Shown: in pieces, positions 16,221 through 24,939 of the stretch
Numbering within the stretch: the stretch's first letter is position 1
How the letters are laid out: the number at the start of each line of letters is the position of its first letter
The notes under the pieces: model-generated
The model's database searches: none
Told to the model about the DNA's origin: nothing
What the model saw: only the letters and a program-made list of their open reading frames with translations
Position numbers and translations under genes: made by a program
From: CBDCVN01 sp965223585
GTDB taxonomy: Bacteria; Deinococcota; Deinococci; Deinococcales; Trueperaceae
NCBI GenBank assembly: GCA_965223585.1
Contig: CBDCWW010000023.1
Location: 62,001 to 126,000, forward strand
DNA length: 64,000 nucleotides
Direction: 5' to 3'

Positions 16221-17825
16221 TTATGAGCTAACTTGCGATTTGCTAGAGCTAGAATGTGATTGCAAACGTACCCTACCATTACGCTGTTTGTGCAAACGAT
16301 CTCTCACTGACAAAGAATACTCTGAAAAGTTTAATAGTGCATCACTAATAGTAGAACGCATATTATACTCACCGTCAGCAACTTTACTTAATAGCTGGAA
16401 AGGAGCTTGACTTAAAGTATCCAATATCTTTGCCAATTGTTCACGAGGAAATTCAGCATCAAGAGTAATGTCATCGAGCAAAAATACACAAGGAGGTTTA
16501 AAATTTGCCAAGATAGAAAGAATATGAGAGAAGATGCCTTGTTCTGCTATACGAGCATAAATCATTTGCTCAAAGCTTTTTATGCCTTCTTCAAAGAGTC
16601 CTTCGCTTTTGAAAAAAGGTTCTAGATCAATAGGACTAATGGGGACCTTTTTTGTTATATCTTTTAAATGTTCTATACCTTGCCATGACCATAAGGTGGC
16701 TCGAGCAAGATCAATAGATGAATGCAGTTTCAGCAAATCATGGTGCTCACCAAAGATCGCAAGGTACTTAACTCCTAATTCTCTCCTACTATTAAGTAAG
16801 CCAGCCCAATCTAAACTTTGTTTTACTGGCAAAAGGTATGCTAAAGAATCATAATTGTAACGCCCTAGATCAGCCTTTAATATTAGCTGGTTAGGAGAAA
16901 GAGCTTTAATCTTGTAGCCAAGTTTTTCAAAAGCTTCTCTTACATGCTTGTGTAAAGAAGTATTATCCTCTTCTGTTACTTTGTTAGTTGGATTTGTAGG
17001 AAGCGAAAATTTAGATTGATTTTTAGGAGGCAACTTTTCTTCTTCTAGCACTAAAGTTCTTGAAGTGTCTATAGGCTCATTTATTGGTATAGCATGAGGT
17101 GATAAAGAAGTCCCTATTGTACCTTTAGTAAAAGAGGTTTTAGTGGGATCATTATTAAGTGCTTCTGCTTTAGCTTCGGTTTTTGCTTCCTTGCCTAACA
17201 ATCTTTGCTCCTCTTCATTTTGTGAAGAGCGGGAGCGGGTACTTGGGATTATAGCCTTGTCCTTAACACTACTAGGAGTAGCATTAAAGGAGTTTACTAT
17301 CATAGATTGATCAACCTTCTCAGAAGATTCAATTTGTAAGATATCGTCTTCTTCTTTTTTGGGACGCCAACGCCCTTCATAACGCATAAAACGCTTATCT
17401 TGCTTCAAAATGAGATTTAAATCAACAGATTTAGGAATTTGCGGAAAAGTCTCACGGATCTCTGATTCTGATAGCGGCACTTCTTTTTTTAGTAGGTCGT
17501 CAAGTATCTTCTCTAAGGCTTCGGGGCTCGAGTAATCCGTCTTGCGAGCTATTTTAACAGGGGTAAGTAAATAGCCATTATCTTCTTCAAGTTTTACTTC
17601 AACTTTGTCATTTACTCTAAGCTTATGACGACTATAAAAATCAGCAAGGCCTACCACAGTGCGTGGAGGTTTAAAATCAAGCTCCACTTCTTCATTACTT
17701 ACTGTGTCAATAGCTTTAACAATTCCCTCTTGGGGAAAAAGTTTAAGCATTTTTTGAGGCAAAGCCATTTGTCCTGAACGCAAACAAATGCTAGTTAAAG
17801 AATATTTAAACTCACTAGTTGCCAT
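16221..17825 (-). CDS. unknown 534-aa protein with B3-like N-terminus
   Basis: Not assigned to a named family. Residues 1-85 are beta-rich and contain PPRTVVGLADFYSRHKLRVN followed by DKVEVKLEED, reminiscent of the W/F-x-x-F-x-x-x-x-x-L-x-x-G-D pattern of B3/EcoRII-N pseudobarrel DNA-binding domains. Residues about 95-145 could form a small winged helix. A polar Ser/Thr/Glu linker spans about 150-290, and a compact domain of about 240 residues follows, with a YKIKALSPNQLILKADLGRY start and restriction-endonuclease-like YLAIFGEHHDLLKLHSS. These fold ideas are inference. No signal peptide or membrane segment. Confidence 0.55.
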   Translation of the reverse strand: MATSEFKYSLTSICLRSGQMALPQKMLKLFPQEGIVKAIDTVSNEEVELDFKPPRTVVGLADFYSRHKLRVNDKVEVKLEEDNGYLLTPVKIARKTDYSSPEALEKILDDLLKKEVPLSESEIRETFPQIPKSVDLNLILKQDKRFMRYEGRWRPKKEEDDILQIESSEKVDQSMIVNSFNATPSSVKDKAIIPSTRSRSSQNEEEQRLLGKEAKTEAKAEALNNDPTKTSFTKGTIGTSLSPHAIPINEPIDTSRTLVLEEEKLPPKNQSKFSLPTNPTNKVTEEDNTSLHKHVREAFEKLGYKIKALSPNQLILKADLGRYNYDSLAYLLPVKQSLDWAGLLNSRRELGVKYLAIFGEHHDLLKLHSSIDLARATLWSWQGIEHLKDITKKVPISPIDLEPFFKSEGLFEEGIKSFEQMIYARIAEQGIFSHILSILANFKPPCVFLLDDITLDAEFPREQLAKILDTLSQAPFQLLSKVADGEYNMRSTISDALLNFSEYSLSVRDRLHKQRNGRVRLQSHSSSSKSQVSS

Positions 17826-18475
17826 TATCTTTCTCCATAGTGCACCTCTCCCAGAAATGGGTCAAAGTTATTCACTTATCCTAGAAACATTTTTACACTA
17901 AGCATAGCGAAGGATAAGACCTCATTTCGCACCAGCAGTTTCTCTCTTGCAAGCAAGATAGTGCTGGTCGTTTCACTCATATTGATTAATACTAAGGTAC
18001 TTTTCTTTGTTATTCAACAGCTATAAACTCATAAAACTACATGAGGGATGATTAGGGCTTTGTTTAAATATTTACAGACAGCTCTAGTTACTAACTTTCC
18101 TTATTCTTATGTTTTTTGAATGTAATAAAATTCACCTATAGATGTTTGGATAAACCTTTGAGTATTAACCATAAAACTAACACATAAATACCTAACTCAT
18201 TTAACAGCAAAAATTGATTATGAATAACAGTTTGTTAATGATATTTTGTACAGTTATGAGTTATTCTTCTTAACAAAATACTAATCATAGCTTCAATTTA
18301 CTCGTTAGTTATAATAAAGTACTAACATATCGCAAAATATTACTTACAGCATCTAAACTAATAAGCAAACATGCACTCAACACTCATACAAGGGCTACCT
18401 ACAAGGGGTAAACAGCAATACTATCTACAATTATTAAGGTTTTGGTCATACAAGATTCCTCTAGCACACTATAAA
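17826..18475. other. 650-bp AT-rich intergenic region
   Basis: No gene recognised. One hairpin is visible near 17930-17970 (CCAGCA ... TGCTGG enclosing CTTGC-AA-GCAAG). At 18134-18152 lies TATAGATGTTTGGATAA, the same head sequence found at the start of the dispersed repeat copies near 21264, 47546 and 48319. It lies between two minus-strand genes; the promoter of the 534-aa gene should be at its left edge. Confidence 0.4.
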
Positions 18476-18874
18476 TTACCAAAGCACCAAAATAATTGCC
18501 ATAACAACTAAAGATATTGTGGCATAAAGCCCATAAAGAATTGTTACCACAGATTTAATACCATTAAAAGCATCACTAGTAAAATGTGAAGCGCTAACAA
18601 AACCAATACCAACTAATAAAGCAAGAATAGCACCATCCGCTAGATTATCGATTCCTAAGGCCCTAAGCAACATAGCTAAACCAAGTGCCATTATAAAAGA
18701 CATTATGAATGAAGTTATCATGGCAGGTACAGGATTCTTTAAGTCATCCTTAGTTTTACCAATTGCGCTCAGCCACAACTTACCAAAAAGTGGACCGTAC
18801 CAAATTGAACCTATGATCATGTTAGCAACAGCGCCAGCAACAACAGCTAACCAATTAACATCTAGTGTCAACAT
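18476..18874 (-). CDS. DUF1761-family membrane protein
   Basis: A 132-aa protein with four predicted membrane segments. The start VNWLAVVAGAVANMIIGSIW, then YGPLFGKLWL, and later SASHFTSDAFNG, match the DUF1761 family, small inner-membrane proteins with no established function. Length is normal for the family. It is transcribed alone, divergent from the acyltransferase gene at 19001. Confidence 0.75.
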   Translation of the reverse strand: MLTLDVNWLAVVAGAVANMIIGSIWYGPLFGKLWLSAIGKTKDDLKNPVPAMITSFIMSFIMALGLAMLLRALGIDNLADGAILALLVGIGFVSASHFTSDAFNGIKSVVTILYGLYATISLVVMAIILVLW

Positions 18875-19000
18875 AAGAACACCTCCACTTTTAGATTAAC
18901 CTACAGTGAATACACATGTCCACTGCCATTTTTATCCTATACAAATTAGCCCATAAAAGTTTCTGCTGTAAGGCATTAGGTGATTTAGGAAGGTATATTT

Positions 19001-20302
19001 ATGACTCGAGAATTTTTACTACCCGAACTCGCTGAATCTGTAGTCGAAGGTGAAATCCTGAAATGGCTAGTTGCTGAAGGAGAAATGGTCAGCGAAAATC
19101 AACCAATTGTTGAAGTAATGACTGATAAGGTAACTGTGGAATTACCTAGTCCTTTTGCTGGTGTATTAGAAAGTCAGTTAGTAAGTGAGGGAGAAGTGGT
19201 AGCTGTACAAACTCCTATAGCTCGTTTTGCAGAAGAAAATCAAGCTTCTTTGGAGAAGGTTACTGCTAGCGAAGATCAAGGCGAAAATGAGGATCAGACT
19301 TTAAGCCTTTTTCACGCTAGTGAGGTTGATGAAGAAGTGGCTATTTCTATTACAAAAGCTGCTAGTGATTCTCAAGCACAAAGTAGAACAGGGCCCTATG
19401 GGCGGGTTTTAGCGGTGCCAGCTGCTCGTAAGTTAGCTCGAGAACGCAACATTGCTCTTGAAGAAATCAAAGGTAGCGGGCCAAATGGTCGCATACGTGT
19501 TGATGATGTAAATCAACACAGTAATAAAAGTGACCAATCTATTTTCCAAGGCCAAAAAATCAGTTATGTTACCCCAGCAGGTCACAGTGATCGGGAGGAG
19601 CGTGTACCCCTGCGTGGTCTTAGACGGGTAATTGCTCAACAAATGAATGCTTCACATTTACAGAGTGTGCGCACCTTACACGTAGATGAAGCAGATGTTA
19701 CAGAATTAGTGGCCTTACGCAGAAAACTTAATCCTAAAGCCCAAGAGCAGGGCGTGAAGCTTTCCTACTTACCTTTTATTATGAAAGCTGTAGTAGCAGC
19801 ACTTAAGCGTTATCCTATTATTAACTCGAGCTTTGACGAAAAAAATCAAGAGATAGTCCTGAAGTACTATTACAATATGGGACTTGCTGTAGCTACGGAA
19901 GCAGGTTTAGTAGTGCCTGTTATAAAAGATGTTGATCGCAAGGGGTTGCTCGAGCTGGGCAAAGAACTTGATGAGTTAGTTGCAGCTGCTAGGGCAAACA
20001 AACTAACTTCCAAAGATGTGCAGCATGGTACCTTTAGCATTACTAATATAGGCTCTTTAGGAGGGCTTTTTAGCTTCCCTGTTATAAAAATGCCCGAAGC
20101 TGCTATTTTAGGGGTGCATACTATTAAAAAGCGTCCTGTGGTTATAGAAGAAAATGGCGAGGATAAAATTGTGGCTAGGCAAATGCTTTACTTATCTGTT
20201 TCCTTTGACCACCATATAATTGATGGAGCAGAAGCAGCGCAGTTTGCCAACTACCTAATAAGACTCCTAGAAGTGCCAGAAACTCTTATGTTAGAAGGTT
20301 AG
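19001..20302 (+). CDS. 2-oxo acid dehydrogenase E2 (dihydrolipoyl acyltransferase)
   Basis: A 433-aa E2. The N-terminal lipoyl domain carries the lipoylated Lys43 in MTDKVTVE. A peripheral subunit-binding domain (VPAARKLARERNIALEEIKG) lies near 125-165, and the C-terminal catalytic domain ends with SFDHHIIDGAEAA, giving the active-site His and Asp at about 404-409. The lipoyl motif TDKVTVE is typical of branched-chain E2, so BkdB is likely, but acetyl transfer is possible. E1 and E3 genes are absent nearby. ATG follows GGAAGG. A second, different E2 is at 59726. Confidence 0.9.
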   Translation: MTREFLLPELAESVVEGEILKWLVAEGEMVSENQPIVEVMTDKVTVELPSPFAGVLESQLVSEGEVVAVQTPIARFAEENQASLEKVTASEDQGENEDQTLSLFHASEVDEEVAISITKAASDSQAQSRTGPYGRVLAVPAARKLARERNIALEEIKGSGPNGRIRVDDVNQHSNKSDQSIFQGQKISYVTPAGHSDREERVPLRGLRRVIAQQMNASHLQSVRTLHVDEADVTELVALRRKLNPKAQEQGVKLSYLPFIMKAVVAALKRYPIINSSFDEKNQEIVLKYYYNMGLAVATEAGLVVPVIKDVDRKGLLELGKELDELVAAARANKLTSKDVQHGTFSITNIGSLGGLFSFPVIKMPEAAILGVHTIKKRPVVIEENGEDKIVARQMLYLSVSFDHHIIDGAEAAQFANYLIRLLEVPETLMLEG

Positions 20303-20321
20303 AATATAATAGCAGTACAAA

Positions 20322-20346
20322 TTTAACCTCTACGAGGATTTTTTGG
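20322..20346 (+). terminator. weak intrinsic terminator after E2 gene
   Basis: About 20 bases after the E2 stop, CCTC-TAC-GAGG is followed by ATTTTTTGG. The stem is only four or five pairs, so this is a weak call. Confidence 0.35.
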
Positions 20347-20516
20347 ATTTTGACACCTTCATAATTAATAACGGTTTCCATTATGTCCAACCTTGCATTA
20401 CGCTGTGAACCAGCAGTTCGAAATGTTGCCCACTATACATGATAGTAAAGTTCTTGTGGTTAAGATACTTTGCTAATGATTCTGAACTACTTTATTCTAG
20501 AACTTAGGAGAATGAT

Positions 20517-21182
20517 GTGGCCCTATATATAGAGGCTTTTATATTAGGTAATGGAGCTATCCTAACCAATGTTTGTCTTTTGCCTCTTTACCCGGGTCTT
20601 ATAGCTTTTTTAGCAGGAAATGCTAACAACGAGAGAACTAAGGCGGCAACTCCTTGGCTAGGACTTTTTGTTCTAGCAGGGGTACTAACAACTATGACTT
20701 TAGTGGGGCTTTTACTGTATTTACTAAAAAGTTCTTTTAGTACTTTGTTACCTTGGCTGTTACCTCTTACATATGGTTTGGTTATTGTCTTGGGTTTACT
20801 ATTGCTCATAGGTATCAATCCATTTTACCGCTTTAGTGGTGGACAAGCACCTATTGTAAGTAATCCCTATCTCAGTGCTTATCTTTATGGTTGCCTACTT
20901 GCCCCCATGACTTTGCCCTGTACGGGTCCAGTTATTCTAAGTGCTTTTGCCTTAGGTGCTAGTAGTGTTTTAGCGCTTGCCAATGAGTTTACTTTTTTTC
21001 TAGTATTTGGCCTAGGCTTTGGTTGGCCTTTGGTACTTTTACCTCTTCTTGCTGCACCTTTGCAGCAGCGTTCAATAAAGTGGCTTACAAATAACCATAA
21101 ACTCTTAACTCGTATTTCTGGATTCTTACTTGTAGCTATAGGTCTGTTTGGGATTTTAACTGAGATAGTGCCTTCACTTTAG
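20517..21182 (+). CDS. CcdA/DsbD-like membrane protein
   Basis: A 221-aa protein with six predicted membrane helices, from a GTG start with TTAGGAG upstream. CLLPLYPGLIAFLAG in the first helix and LPCTGPVILSAFALG in the fourth match the paired CxxP and PC-x-GP motifs of CcdA/DsbD thiol-disulfide transporters, which move electrons across the membrane for cytochrome c maturation or extracytoplasmic thiol repair. The two Cys (about residues 21 and 140) are the expected redox pair. Cytochrome c peroxidase (37424) is one possible beneficiary. Confidence 0.8.
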   Translation: MALYIEAFILGNGAILTNVCLLPLYPGLIAFLAGNANNERTKAATPWLGLFVLAGVLTTMTLVGLLLYLLKSSFSTLLPWLLPLTYGLVIVLGLLLLIGINPFYRFSGGQAPIVSNPYLSAYLYGCLLAPMTLPCTGPVILSAFALGASSVLALANEFTFFLVFGLGFGWPLVLLPLLAAPLQQRSIKWLTNNHKLLTRISGFLLVAIGLFGILTEIVPSL

Positions 21183-21263
21183 TTCCTTTCGCTTTGCTCT
21201 AGGGCAGGCAAGCCCCTATCAGTTTTGACGTGATGACGTGTAGCTATCTGTGTGAGTGAAGGA

Positions 21264-21398
21264 GTATAGATGTCCAGATAAGTTCCTACCATCAAATCGT
21301 AAGATGTCATTCTGAGTGCAGCGAAGAATCTCCCATGCGTTAATGCCTTGAGATACATTCGTCGTTTATCCTGTAAGGACCAAGCTCCTCAGTATGAC
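21264..21398 (+). repeat. dispersed repeat (MITE/REP-like), intact copy
   Basis: The head TATAGATGTCCAGATAA is followed after a spacer by a 93-bp palindromic unit from GTCATTCTGAG (21306) to CTCAGTATGAC (21398), terminal inverted repeats matching 10 of 11. Further copies: 46721-47546 (minus, interrupted by a group II intron) and 48229-48319 (minus, partial). This is the empty copy that shows where the intron inserted. The rest of the 21183-21682 spacer shows no gene. Confidence 0.75.
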
Positions 21399-21682
21399 AT
21401 ATGCCTTGCAGGAATGCATTTCTGCTTTGGGAAAAGATTGTTCTGGCGCACTATAGGTCGTTAAATTGCTGCTGTGATATTTTTGATTCAGTAGTTAATG
21501 TAATAGATTTTAGCAATGCTTTAAGGGAAAAGTCATAAAGTAAGGAACCAGAATTGTTCTACTTTGTGGCTTTGTTTGTATTCACTTCGCTTACCCAACA
21601 ACAGGATCAAGAATGATTTCTTCTAGAACATTGTTTAGTAATTATGAATAGCATTATGTCAGTATCTTAGAGGCTTATTGCA

Positions 21683-22267
21683 ATGACCAAAGAGTTTGAT
21701 GAAATATTAAAAAAACACACACAGGGCTTGTTATGGATAAATGTTGCTCTCATAGGCGATAGTACTCAGGGAACAGCTATTTCAGCCGTTAACTACACAC
21801 CAATAGATACTGACACAATAGCCTCTTATGCTAATGATTTACTTAAAGCAAATCAGCGCTTGTGTCATGCTTTTAATTCTGATACACCTATCTATTTTGT
21901 AGGGTCAAGTTCTAAAGATAATGAGCTTATTGTGCGATTAGTACCTGATAGTGAATATTTTGTGGTTTTTGTAGCATCAACAGACGAAGATACAAAAATG
22001 GTTGTGAAGTGCTCTAGAGAAGTTGCTTTTGCTTGTCAAAAATTGCTTCTTACACTTAAAAAATACAAAGACTCTGCACGCACTTTAATAGACTATGCCA
22101 AGAACAATGCGCCTGATCCAGTTTTTGTCATGCTACGTTTATCATTAAAAATGGGAGTACCACTCGAGCGACTTGATAACGCAGATCTTGAAGCCTCTGA
22201 AGTACAAGTCCTTCAAGATAGCCTCAAAGATATTTTTGGAGTGGATGATTTACCAGTAACGCTTTAG
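21683..22267 (+). CDS. roadblock/LC7-like protein (MglB-type), putative
   Basis: A 194-aa soluble protein. Residues about 8-125 show the alternating strand-helix-strand layout of roadblock/LC7 domains: GLLWINVALIGDSTQG, ISAVNYTP, a helix over YANDLLKANQRLCHAF, then LIVRLVPDSEYFVVFVAST. A helical C-terminal part of about 60 residues follows. In bacteria such proteins act as GTPase-activating partners of MglA-type GTPases in polarity or motility; no GTPase gene is in view. The next gene encodes DUF4388-like domains, a frequent partner. The assignment rests on pattern only. Confidence 0.55.
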   Translation: MTKEFDEILKKHTQGLLWINVALIGDSTQGTAISAVNYTPIDTDTIASYANDLLKANQRLCHAFNSDTPIYFVGSSSKDNELIVRLVPDSEYFVVFVASTDEDTKMVVKCSREVAFACQKLLLTLKKYKDSARTLIDYAKNNAPDPVFVMLRLSLKMGVPLERLDNADLEASEVQVLQDSLKDIFGVDDLPVTL

Positions 22268-22342
22268 GAAAAAGAATGCTTGAACATCTTCAACTAGACC
22301 CAAAGCGCAAGATTGTATCTCTGTAGTTAATTAGGAAAGATT

Positions 22343-22981
22343 GTGCAAGAAACAACATCTAATCAACCACTTGATGTACTGATGTTAAGTCATAGTGCAG
22401 GACTCACAAACTGCTGCCTTCATGTTAAATTAAAAAGTGGGAGAGATGGCTATATTTATTTGCGGGAGGGTCGAGTAATGGAGGCTACTCTAGGTGGGAT
22501 AACTGGGATTGAAGCCCTGTCAAGGATTTTAAGTCGAACAGGCGATAATAATACTATTACAGTGCTTCCTTTACAAGCTCTTCCAAGCAAAACCATTAAC
22601 ATGCATGTTGTCCAAGCCCTTTCATATAGCCGCAATTGGCAGGGAAGTGTACAATTTGGATCATATTCAACGGATTCTACTAAAGCTAGAGAACGAGAAC
22701 TTGTCGAAGTATCGCTTGAAGAGCTTTTAGAACAGATCTGCAATGAAGAGAAACCATGTTGTATCTGTGTTAATACGGGCTCAGGTATGATTGGTCAGAT
22801 TTTTATCGAGCACCAGCAAATCAAAGAAGTAGTCCTTGGGCCTATGACTGGCCTTAAAGCACTAGCATTATTGCTCGAGCACAACAAAGGCTCTTTTTCA
22901 ATGAATACTGAAAAACCTCCAAGCGCCTCCATAAAACTTCCCTTTAATCAAGCTGTGGAAGCTGCTAGAGCATTACTCTAA
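22343..22981 (+). CDS. protein with two DUF4388 (PATAN)-like domains
   Basis: A 212-aa protein from a GTG start with TAGGAAAGA upstream. Two copies of one pattern are visible: GYIYLREGRVMEATLGGITG with IEALSRILS (about 34-70), and GQIFIEHQQIKEVVLGPMTG with LKALALLLEHNKGSFSM (about 145-190). This is the G-x-I-x-F-x-x-G-x-I-x-x-A pattern of DUF4388/PATAN, found in Deinococcus and Myxococcus regulatory proteins. It is 75 bases downstream of the roadblock-like gene, so the two are probably one operon. No enzyme motifs. Confidence 0.65.
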   Translation: MQETTSNQPLDVLMLSHSAGLTNCCLHVKLKSGRDGYIYLREGRVMEATLGGITGIEALSRILSRTGDNNTITVLPLQALPSKTINMHVVQALSYSRNWQGSVQFGSYSTDSTKARERELVEVSLEELLEQICNEEKPCCICVNTGSGMIGQIFIEHQQIKEVVLGPMTGLKALALLLEHNKGSFSMNTEKPPSASIKLPFNQAVEAARALL

Positions 22982-23008
22982 TTGGCTTACTTTCCTTAAG
23001 AATTGCCC

Positions 23009-23908
23009 TTAAGATTGATTCAGAAGTGCCTTAAGTGCTTTTCTTTTCATAGGTTCAAGTGTAGCTGGGTCATGATTTATAGAAGCAATATCCACTGCTA
23101 GGTTTTTGTCCTCGAGTTCCACAGTTTGAAACCAACCTGTATCAACTTCAGCTTTAACAAATGAGTGAAGTGTTACTCCAATTCCTAAACCATCCATAAC
23201 AGCACTCTTTACTGCACCGGGGCCACTTACTTCAAGAACACGACCGGGTGTTACCTGAGCCTCAAAGAGGCTATCTTGCACACGCCTATAAACTTGTGAG
23301 CGCGATGATGAAAGAATAAGGGTTTCACCCTTAATTATATCGAGGGAAGTTGTTTTTTGCCTACCAATTGGATCATCAAATTTTACTAGCAAACAAATTT
23401 TTTCCTTTTCAAAACTTCGAAAAACGAGTGAGGCTTCTATTTCGCTAGGTTCTGCAATTACTATGGCGGCATCGAGACGACGTTGTAAAACCTCTTCCAT
23501 GAGTGGCTGAGAATACCCCTCCATCAAATGTACTTGAAGGGTACTGTTTTCTAAGCTAAAGAGCTTAGCTGTTTTGAGAAGCGAGCCTGTAAAGCTAGGA
23601 ACAAGATGATGGCTGAGGCCAATTCGTAAAGTAACAGTGCCTGTTTTAGTTTCTCCACTTAGATAGCGCTGAGCTTGAGTAAGTGTTTCAGCTACAGCAC
23701 AGGCATAGGGAAGTAAATTATTACCTGCAGGTGTAAGCTCAATGCCATGTGGCATACGTCTATAGAGAGTTTGTCCTGCATGTTTTTGTAGAGTTATCAG
23801 TTGATTGCTCACAGCAGGCTGGCTAAGTCCTAATACCTTGGCAGCAGCACTTATGCTGCCGTGTTGGGCAGTTTGACAAAAAGCTAATAAGTGTTCGGCT
23901 TTTAGCAT
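23009..23908 (-). CDS. LysR-family transcriptional regulator
   Basis: A 299-aa LTTR. The N-terminal winged HTH reads LLAFCQTAQHGSISAAAKVL followed by GLSQPAVSNQL (residues 8-40), then the linker helix and a periplasmic-binding-protein-like effector domain with HLVPSFTGSLL and GPGAVKSAVMDGLGIGV. Length and layout are normal. It faces the roadblock/DUF4388 operon convergently, and no divergent target gene remains: upstream is the RAYT cluster. The effector is unknown. Confidence 0.9.
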   Translation of the reverse strand: MLKAEHLLAFCQTAQHGSISAAAKVLGLSQPAVSNQLITLQKHAGQTLYRRMPHGIELTPAGNNLLPYACAVAETLTQAQRYLSGETKTGTVTLRIGLSHHLVPSFTGSLLKTAKLFSLENSTLQVHLMEGYSQPLMEEVLQRRLDAAIVIAEPSEIEASLVFRSFEKEKICLLVKFDDPIGRQKTTSLDIIKGETLILSSSRSQVYRRVQDSLFEAQVTPGRVLEVSGPGAVKSAVMDGLGIGVTLHSFVKAEVDTGWFQTVELEDKNLAVDIASINHDPATLEPMKRKALKALLNQS

Positions 23909-23967
23909 GTGTAGTAAAAATATCTTAACAAGCTTTAAAAGGCTTCTTTTGAATAAATGTGTTGTAG

Positions 23968-23987
23968 GGGTTCAAAATCTTAAACCC
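23968..23987. repeat. REP-like palindrome (imperfect)
   Basis: GGGTTCAA-AATC-TTAAACCC: an inverted repeat with one mismatch, just downstream of the RAYT gene. It belongs to the same family as 24312-24331 and 25672-25691, and begins the block duplicated at 25672. Confidence 0.6.
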
Positions 23988-24029
23988 TTCCCAAACAATT
24001 TTCCTCCCAACGTCTTTCCAAACCTAGAT

Positions 24030-24611
24030 TTAGTCCCGAACATAATACCTATCCTGTTGCCATGTCAATAGATTATTATTGATATATTCAGATATTTTAC
24101 AATACGACTGGTTATTTCTGATAATGTGCTCATAAAACCCCCTCTGCCAAACATTATAGATTGCTGTATTCTGACGAAACCACTTTGTGACACCAATTTT
24201 GAATCCCCTAGCAATTGAACCAATAGACCTTGGAATTACCTTTTGGTATTGGTTTATTTTTCTTGGGTGGTTATTTTGTGGAAAATCATCTTGGGGGATT
24301 TTATCATGGAAGGGTTCAAATTTTTGAACCCCTACGTTCTCGTTGGTGATTTGTATAATACCATGTAGATGATTGGGCATAACTATGTATTCGTGCAACT
24401 TGGTGTCTGGGTAATGTTTAGGTATATCTTGCCAGCATTTTCGTGTGGCATCACCTCCATCACTAAGAATCATCTTTGTGTTTTCAACATATCCAAACAA
24501 GCATTCTCTATTCTTTGTGCAAATAGTGATGAAATACAAATCCGCACACGAATAGTCGTAACCTTTCAAACGAATAGACCTACGCTGATGAATTGCTGGA
24601 TTATACATCAC
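24030..24611 (-). CDS. REP-associated tyrosine transposase (RAYT), intact
   Basis: A 193-aa single-strand DNA transposase of the Y1/HUH superfamily. It begins with RRSIRLKGYDYSCADLYFIT, followed by ICTKNRECLFG, has the HUH motif in MPNHLHGI (about residue 80), and the catalytic-Tyr helix region near GFYEHIIRNNQSYCKISEYI. RAYTs act on REP palindromes; candidates GGGTTCAA-N4-TTGAACCC flank it and one lies within the gene. Its 3' half plus flank is duplicated at 25672-26016. Confidence 0.88.
   Translation of the reverse strand: MMYNPAIHQRRSIRLKGYDYSCADLYFITICTKNRECLFGYVENTKMILSDGGDATRKCWQDIPKHYPDTKLHEYIVMPNHLHGIIQITNENVGVQKFEPFHDKIPQDDFPQNNHPRKINQYQKVIPRSIGSIARGFKIGVTKWFRQNTAIYNVWQRGFYEHIIRNNQSYCKISEYINNNLLTWQQDRYYVRD
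24312..24331. repeat. REP-like palindrome inside RAYT gene
   Basis: GGGTTCAAA-TT-TTTGAACCC, perfect 9-bp arms, lies within the coding sequence of the intact RAYT. A single arm of it survives at 26001 in the pseudogene copy. Confidence 0.65.
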
Positions 24612-24655
24612 CCATCACTGTTCTCATTATAGTAGATTCAAGTCCCCAAACCTAA

Positions 24656-24817
24656 GACTCTGGTGATAACAGCGTAAACAATGAAAGCACTGACCTAGCA
24701 GGGAATTACCGTAACGTTGATGATGCAAATGTAAATGACACTGGTAATGGGACTGCACCTATTATTGATATGGGAGCTTATGAAAGACAATCTGATAGTA
24801 GTGGGTGTGGTTTATAG
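24656..24817 (+). pseudogene. C-terminal remnant of a beta-helix surface protein
   Basis: Reading frame 24656-24817 gives 53 residues ending in a stop: ...NYRNVDDANVNDTGNGTAPI then IDMGAYERQSD... This matches the ending of parallel beta-helix surface proteins, where an R-x-x-D-x-x-x-x-D-x-G...IDxGAYE motif closes the passenger. The frame has a stop just upstream (24653) and no start, so the rest of the gene has been lost, probably during the RAYT/repeat rearrangements on its left. Confidence 0.7.
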
Positions 24818-24844
24818 AGAACACATACCTTAAGATAAGAATTC

Positions 24845-24874
24845 GAAGGCCGCCATGTGTGGCCTTCTTCTTTT
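24845..24874 (+). terminator. intrinsic terminator
   Basis: GAAGGCC (24845-24851) pairs with GGCCTTC (24861-24867), followed by a T-rich run TTCTTTT. It lies 28 bases after the beta-helix remnant stop and was presumably its terminator. Confidence 0.8.
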
Positions 24875-24939
24875 AAAGTTAGGCTTGGAGTAATGCGCTG
24901 ATTTGAGAGTTGATCTGTTTCAGGCGTTTAGAAAAGAGA

